Origin: Lunasporangiospora selenospora
Taxonomy: Eukaryota; Mortierellomycota; Mortierellomycetes; Mortierellales; Mortierellaceae
Reading direction: 5' to 3'
Assembly: GCA_015680635.1 (NCBI GenBank)
Contig: JAABOA010000129.1
Location: forward strand, 12,736-23,565
Length of the DNA: 10,830 nucleotides
Both the position numbers and the translations under genes were made by a program. Positions 6,397 to 10,830 of this stretch are shown piece after piece. Each line of letters starts with the position of its first letter. Position 1 is the first letter of the stretch. Under the pieces are notes generated by a model that did not search any database, was not told the DNA's origin, and saw only the letters and a list, made by a program, of their open reading frames with translations.

Positions 6397-8288
6397 CTAT
6401 ACATACGATGTGCCTCGGCGCTCTGGGGCTATGAGACATGTCGTCTCATTGTCCTCCTCATTGTTAGCACTCACTTGATTCTCCTCATTGGATTGACATC
6501 CAGCTGCACCTTCTTTGTTCCTAACTTGACACCGCTTCACCTCTGCCCACCAATCGGTCTGCAGAATCACCCAGACTTCTCCCAGACCAACTAGCCAGAC
6601 AGCGATACTCAATGCAGCCCAGAGACCTCGGAATTTCATCGATGTCCGGAATGCCATCCAGTATCCACAAGGAAAGGCGACCAAGTAATATGCCATCATG
6701 TTGAGATACGCACCCAAATGCTGAGATCCAATTCCACGCAAAACTCCTCCACCAACGCTTGCAAGACCGTCGCTGATCTGGTATAGGGCCACAAATGGCA
6801 ACACTCCAGCAACGGCTGACACGACCTCAGCCTCGTCCGAGAACAATCCGCCCCATGACCGGCCAAGAACCACAAGCAACACCGAGTTGATAGTCCCAAA
6901 ACCGACAGCCATCATGATTGAGACCAAGCTTGCCGTTCTCGCCTGTCGCTCTGCACCTGCACCCAAGAGATTGCCGACTCGGTTAGATACGGCGACCGAG
7001 ATTCCAAAGGGGATCGTATACAGCAAGCCCGAGGTCTGGGTCACGATTGAGTGTGCGGCGAGAGACACTGTGCCCAGGTACGAGGCTGCCAAGGCCATGA
7101 CTTCGAAGGCCCACCATTCCGTGCAAACCATCAATACCCCTGGAATAGCAAGATTCAGGAACTGACGCCAACCACAGAGACTACGACGTGACCAACCGCC
7201 CCAAGCCTGAGATCCGTTCACAAAGCGAATATATGCCAACAACAATATAAGCATAGTCCAGTAAGACGCGGATGTTGCTAGGGCTGCACCAATAAAGCCA
7301 AGTCCGATAGTTGGGCTCGAGACGAGGAAATGGGTCATGACGACGTTAAGTGGGGAAGCGAGCAAAAGGACGTAGGTACTGGCGTGCATAATCCCTTGAG
7401 CCTGAAGGTATTTTTTCACGCATTCAAAGATCAGGTACGCAGGCGCGCCCGGCAAAAGTCCACGGAGGTAAAGTGCTGCTAGGGAAGCCAGAGATTCGTC
7501 TTGGCCCAATAAGGTCTCAAAGATTGTTTCAGCCGAGAGCCAGACACCCGCAACAGGGACCAGGAAGCACATGAGGATGAGGATAGCACGCTGGAGGTAG
7601 ACACCGAGGATAAAAGGGTCCTGGGTTGAGAAGGTAAACGCTTGGGAGCAGAGCGTGTCCAAGGCCGTGGCCATACCCAAAGCGACTGACCAAGCCGAGA
7701 CCGCAGCGAACATGGATGCTAGTGAGGATGCAGCCAACTCTGGATCAATTGCAGAAAGATGTGGTCATTAGTTGTGTGCGTATTATCGGAGTATAGGACA
7801 AATGGTGGAAAGAATGAAATCGATCTCGCCCAGTCCTCTAGTTTTTTTTTTTCTTTTCTTTTTTTTTCCCTATCCTCCCGTCCGTATTTCAGTCGTGTGG
7901 CCACTCTTTCGCTTTCCTTTTTGTTGCCCCTGCATCCAACCAAGTAGGCGCTGAAGCGGGGATTGAAGGTCGACTGTGGGAGAATTAAGAAAGAAATGCG
8001 TGAAAGGGGAAAAAAAGGGAAAGCAAGACCGACGGGACAAAGAGTCCTACTCTTGATCGTAAAAACCAGCGCACAAGCACGAGAGAGTCTAGCCTTCTCG
8101 ACCCTCCATTTCCTCTCCTCGTCGTTCGGGTCTGCGAGAGATGTCTCTGTGCGTTGTTGCTGTCCCGCCTGCATGGACTGCTGAACATCTGTGGCCCTTG
8201 GCCCTTGCCCCCGTGCATTCGTCTCTGTCCCAAACACAACCACCCGCGCAGACGCAGGGAAAGAGCACCCCCCCCACACACACACCTC

Positions 8289-8334
<46 letters not shown>

Positions 8335-9108
8335 GATTGCAAACTTACCGACGGATCCCAAGTGACCTAGATAAAAGAGACTGGCGAGCTGAAGCGAGTT
8401 TTGGAGGAGATAGGTCAACACCACAGGCGCAGAGTGCCTTAGTAGGATCATAAACTCTTGCCAGATCGTCCCTGACAACACCTCGGCCTTGACCTTGTCC
8501 TGGTCACGGTCTTCTCTCCCATTACTCTCCTCGTCTCGTCCTCGTCCTGAAGAGCCCAGCAGCAATTGTGCCTCCTCTTCTTCCTCCTGCTCGTCAATGA
8601 GCTTTGGACTCTGTGACCGGGTCGTTGCTGTCAGGGCCGATACCGAGACGGTGTCGTCCGAGTCTTCGATCGTGAGGATGCTTATGCTCCTTGAACTGTT
8701 GTTGCTGTTGTTGCTGTTGTTGCTGTTGTTGCTGTTGTTGCTGTTGTTGCTGTTGCTGTTGCTGTCATTGCACCAGAATTGATAGGTGGGTGACTTGGTG
8801 GTTGTCGTGCTTGATCCTACGTGCGAGCGATTCTCATCTTGGGAGGCCTCCATGGCCTCGAATAGCGTGTCAGCACAGGAGATGGTCCTTGGCCGGTGTG
8901 TTGGGTGGCTGCAGGGCAAGGTCGAAGCCATTGGAGGACACAGGTGGCCTTCAGAAATTACAGGCGATGTTTGCAATAAGTGCTGTGGGTTCTGCTTATT
9001 GTCTGAGGTGTCTGGGTTAGAGAACAAAAGTGGACGATTCTCCAGAGTTGGGCGAGATGTAGGCATATCGTGGAAGTTTTCTGTCTTTTGCGGTAGAGGC
9101 CAGGACAT
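6397..9108 (-). CDS. MATE-family multidrug/cation antiporter (two exons)
   Basis: Exon 1 is 9108-8349 (253 codons plus one base) and exon 2 is 7739-6397, joined across a phase-1 intron so that LGHLGSV continues as ELAASSLASMF. The product is 700 residues. MATE proteins are about 12-helix membrane antiporters that export organic cations or metabolites in exchange for H+ or Na+, at the plasma or vacuolar membrane. Residues 1-212 are a hydrophilic extension with a Ser/Asn-rich repeat (114-139) and an acidic run (174-179). The MATE core runs from about 213 to 652. Typical eukaryotic MATE segments include CSQAFT (284-289), GVYLQR, FECVKKYLQAQG, EWWAFEV with Glu461 and Glu466 in the helix after the mid-loop, and SNRVGNLLGAGA (505-516). 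A polar 43-48 residue tail ends the protein. Yeast and other fungal relatives (Erc1-like) share this core. No frame damage is seen. An in-frame ATG at residue 60 is an alternative start. The substrate cannot be predicted. Confidence 0.93.
7740..8348 (-). other. Intron of the MATE gene
   Basis: The donor is G|GTAAGT (first intron base 8348) and the acceptor is ATCCAG|AG (last intron base 7740), with a good branch-point sequence ACTAAT about 30 bases upstream of the acceptor. At 609 bases it is long for a fungal intron. It contains a CT microsatellite just after the donor, a C/CA-rich tract (8267-8286) and T/A-rich stretches nearer the acceptor. Open frames inside it on either strand are low complexity and not supported as genes. 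Confidence 0.88.
8292..8336. repeat. AG/CT microsatellite in the MATE intron
   Basis: About 18 uninterrupted AG units at 8292-8328, then an imperfect continuation with TA to 8336. On the gene strand it is a CT tract beginning about 12 bases after the first base of the intron. Confidence 0.95.
8697..8765 (-). repeat. In-frame 9-bp repeat encoding Asn-Asn-Ser
   Basis: The gene strand reads repeats of AACAACAGC (plus strand GTTGTTGCT), about seven units and partial ends. They encode the Asn/Ser tract at roughly residues 114-139 of the MATE N-terminal extension. Because the unit is nine bases, copy-number changes keep the frame. Confidence 0.9.
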
Positions 9109-9364
9109 GTGTTTGGGCGTGTTATAAGAGAGAGGAAAGAGTGAAAGAGAGAGAGAAAGTCGGTGTTGAATGGGCAGGTCTATGCAAAGAATGAGAAAGG
9201 ATGAAGGGTGGGGAATGCAAACGTAATGAGGAATAAAAGTGCAATGGAGCGATGGAGCGATGGGGAGAGTGTGGGAGGTCTAGAAACAAGTATGAGAAAA
9301 AAAGGAGAGAACGAAAGAGAGCAAGAGTGTGAGAGACAAGAGAAGAGAGAGAAAGAGCATTCAA
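9109..9364 (-). promoter_or_regulatory. Pyrimidine-rich promoter/leader of the MATE gene
   Basis: On the gene strand the 250 bases before the ATG are strongly CT-rich (CTCTCTCTTTC, TTTCCTCTCTCTTATAAC), a frequent feature of fungal core promoters and 5' leaders. No clear TATA box at a standard distance is visible. Open frames through the region translate into low-complexity Leu/Ser/Phe and are not credible proteins. Confidence 0.45.
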
Positions 9365-10400
9365 GAGACGCCATTCTGCTCTGAATATAAGGCTCAGCCC
9401 CGGTCGTCATTTGACGCCATCCATCCCGGCCCTTCCTTCTTGGCTCCCTCTCCCTTTCTCAATCCACCCTTCCTTATGAGCGAAAAATGTGCTGGATCAT
9501 GCTTCAGTCTTGTAAGAGAAAACACTCCCTTTGGGACCCCATCGAGGCCATTTCAGCACACCGTCATCTCCCACCATCGTCCCAGTTTTTTTTTTTTTTT
9601 TTTTTTGTGCGATCTTAGGCCCCCGTCCAGATCTGAGCGACATCGCGGAGTGAATTTTAACCACACTGTTCAAACAACGTCCATGGTGTGCATGGTGTTT
9701 GTCGTGGAAGGAACCCATCGCTGCATAATTTGGCAACAATGCGCGCATTCGATTCCTCCAAATTTGTATAGAGCCGCCCGCTCCATGCTTTGTTATCTCT
9801 CGTCCTTTACAGCCCTCGTTCATTCATTGGAGCAGTCCGAAAATGGTCTGGCCTATTCTCGTCTCCTTTCCCGCCGCCGTTCCGCACTCTACAATTCATC
9901 CAAACAACCGGGTCTGCTCGTCATATGCTAGCAGCATGCCTTTAGCCACCTTTCGCACCGATCGAAGCCACATTGACTCGTGCCGGTCGTGTTATTCAGC
10001 AAGGAAGGTGTGGGCGCGTGTGTTTTCTTCCCGTTGGCTCCTCTGGTCGTCTTCCTCCTGCTCTTGGATTTTTGCTTGCACCAGGGCAGGGTTGCTGCTT
10101 CTTTTCTCGTCTGCCCCACAGTCTTTCAAGATCCTCGTACAGGAGGCAAGGGTGGGAATGGATATGTGGCGGGTTCATGGGGCACGGCCCCTTGTCCCTG
10201 CCCTCTTCTCTGGGCCCAGCCCAACTGCATGAAAAGGCCTCTCCCTCCACTGGACGAATCAAGAGAGGTGAGCGTGTAGCCTTGCAACATAAATTCATCG
10301 ACCAGCCAGAGGTCTTTCTCATTCTCACACAAACAGAGAAAAGGCGCGCAGTTAACTCTAATGTTCCCTTCGTCATCTTAACTAGACGGGTAAAAATAAA
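9365..10400. other. Long intergenic region, no supported gene
   Basis: Several overlapping frames of 60-200 residues occur on both strands, but none has a recognisable domain or a conserved start context, and their composition looks random or low complexity (for example the Phe run from 21 T at 9586-9606). The region separates the MATE promoter from a possible minus-strand first exon at 10437-10518 and may be an intron of that gene or plain intergenic DNA. Confidence 0.45.
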
Positions 10401-10424
10401 AGAGAGAGAGAGAGAGAGAGAGAG
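10401..10424. repeat. AG/CT microsatellite, second locus
   Basis: Twelve AG units (10401-10424). On the minus strand it is a CT tract starting 12 bases after the first base of a candidate splice donor (GTAAGA), the same spacing as in the MATE intron. Confidence 0.95.
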
Positions 10425-10436
10425 CGTTCATCTTAC

Positions 10437-10518
10437 AGGTGCTAGTGTCATCCACGCGGTCGGCCCACATGGCCAAGGGGTCTTCACCAAGAGACCGTTT
10501 CTCCGAGAATGGGGGCAT
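10437..10518 (-). CDS. Possible first coding exon of an unidentified gene
   Basis: On the minus strand an ATG (10516-10518, after a CT-rich leader) opens a frame of 27 codons, with pieces such as MPPFSEKRSLGEDP and MWADRVDD, and reaches a donor-like CCT|GTAAGA at 10437/10436, phase 1. The composition is that of an ordinary hydrophilic N-terminus, unlike the surrounding low-complexity frames. I cannot find a convincing second exon between here and 9365, and the frame also stays open upstream to 10752, so this may be chance. It could also be a distant 5' exon of the MATE gene, but that would need a further intron of about 1.3 kb. Confidence 0.25.
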
Positions 10519-10830
10519 AGCGTTGGGGAATGAACAGAAACGAGATAGAAAGTCTGAAGATGAAGCATGATGTTGTTTTGTTTTGTTTTTATCCTCTCCA
10601 AATTTGGTCCGTGCGTTCGCTCTATTCGAGCCGAAATGGCTCACTTCGTTGTCGCTAGAAAGCAATTTTTGTATCTCCCAACATGTACGCGGGAAAGCTA
10701 AACCTGCCCTGCCTATCTCTGGTGCTCTCTTTCTCTCTTTTCTCTCTCTCATCCTTTGTATTCATCCATCATGATTCATACAAACACAAACATATTTACA
10801 TAGGCCTGAGCAAAGAGAAATAGGCCGAGT
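10519..10830. other. Window end, no supported gene
   Basis: On the minus strand this would be the promoter or leader of the candidate exon. It contains an A-rich stretch of AAAAC units (plus strand TTTTG at about 10575-10590) and a CT-rich stretch at about 10725-10752. Nothing else is identifiable. Confidence 0.4.

Noticed and set aside
7719-8342. 207-residue minus-strand frame across the MATE intron
   Set aside because: Its start is the translated CT microsatellite (Leu-Ser repeat) and it overlaps the intron defined by good donor, branch and acceptor sites. The MATE domain continues in another frame across the splice.
9329-9931. 200-residue plus-strand open frame upstream of the MATE gene
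   Set aside because: It begins in GA-rich promoter sequence, includes a Phe run made by 21 T, and shows no domain or biased composition expected of a gene. It most likely arises by chance.
9973-10533. 186-residue plus-strand frame ending with GASVIHAVGPHGQGVF
   Set aside because: The end looked protein-like and follows a CTTACAG acceptor-like sequence, but the frame contains the AG microsatellite as Arg-Glu repeats and no domain. I prefer the opposite strand, though with low confidence.

Overview
The window looks like nuclear DNA of a filamentous fungus. It has a eukaryotic-type MATE transporter interrupted by a GTAAGT...CTAAT...CAG intron, AATAAA-type poly(A) signals, TATA boxes with Kozak-like ATG contexts, and many CT/GA, poly-T and A-rich simple repeats. 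The low-complexity style (Asn/Ser runs, CT microsatellites in introns) suggests an early-diverging fungus such as a Mortierella relative, but that placement is a guess.

The left half (about 1-6330) is a decaying tandem family. Three direct units lie at about 540-2010, 2900-4300 and 4380-5710. Each carries a promoter, an open or broken gene, and a matching 3' flank. Unit 1 (759-1571) and unit 2 (3245-3814) are open; unit 3 (from 4658) is a pseudogene. The shared protein has an Arg ... Ser-Thr-Thr ... Glu layout that resembles the R-S-E layout of ADP-ribosyltransferase-fold proteins and the fungal DUF7587-type domain. It is followed by CCHC zinc-knuckle motifs. The units have decayed in a complementary way: unit 1 keeps the distal knuckle but has lost the proximal one, unit 2 keeps the proximal and has lost the distal, and unit 3 keeps both but is broken in the enzyme-like part and has lost the Glu segment. 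In unit 1 a 36-bp minisatellite has copied the start codon and its leader several times, so former 5' UTR is now coding. An unrelated element (A) is interspersed: two minus-strand copies (about 2355-2815 and 5830-6335) and a plus-strand fragment (326-424).

The right half holds one clear gene on the minus strand, a two-exon MATE-family antiporter of 700 residues (9108 to 6397, intron 7740-8348). It has a long disordered N-terminal extension containing an Asn-Asn-Ser repeat. Its upstream flank (9109-9364) is pyrimidine-rich on the gene strand. The remainder (9365-10830) has no convincing gene apart from a possible short first exon on the minus strand (10437-10518). I see no functional link between the transporter and the tandem family beyond adjacency.
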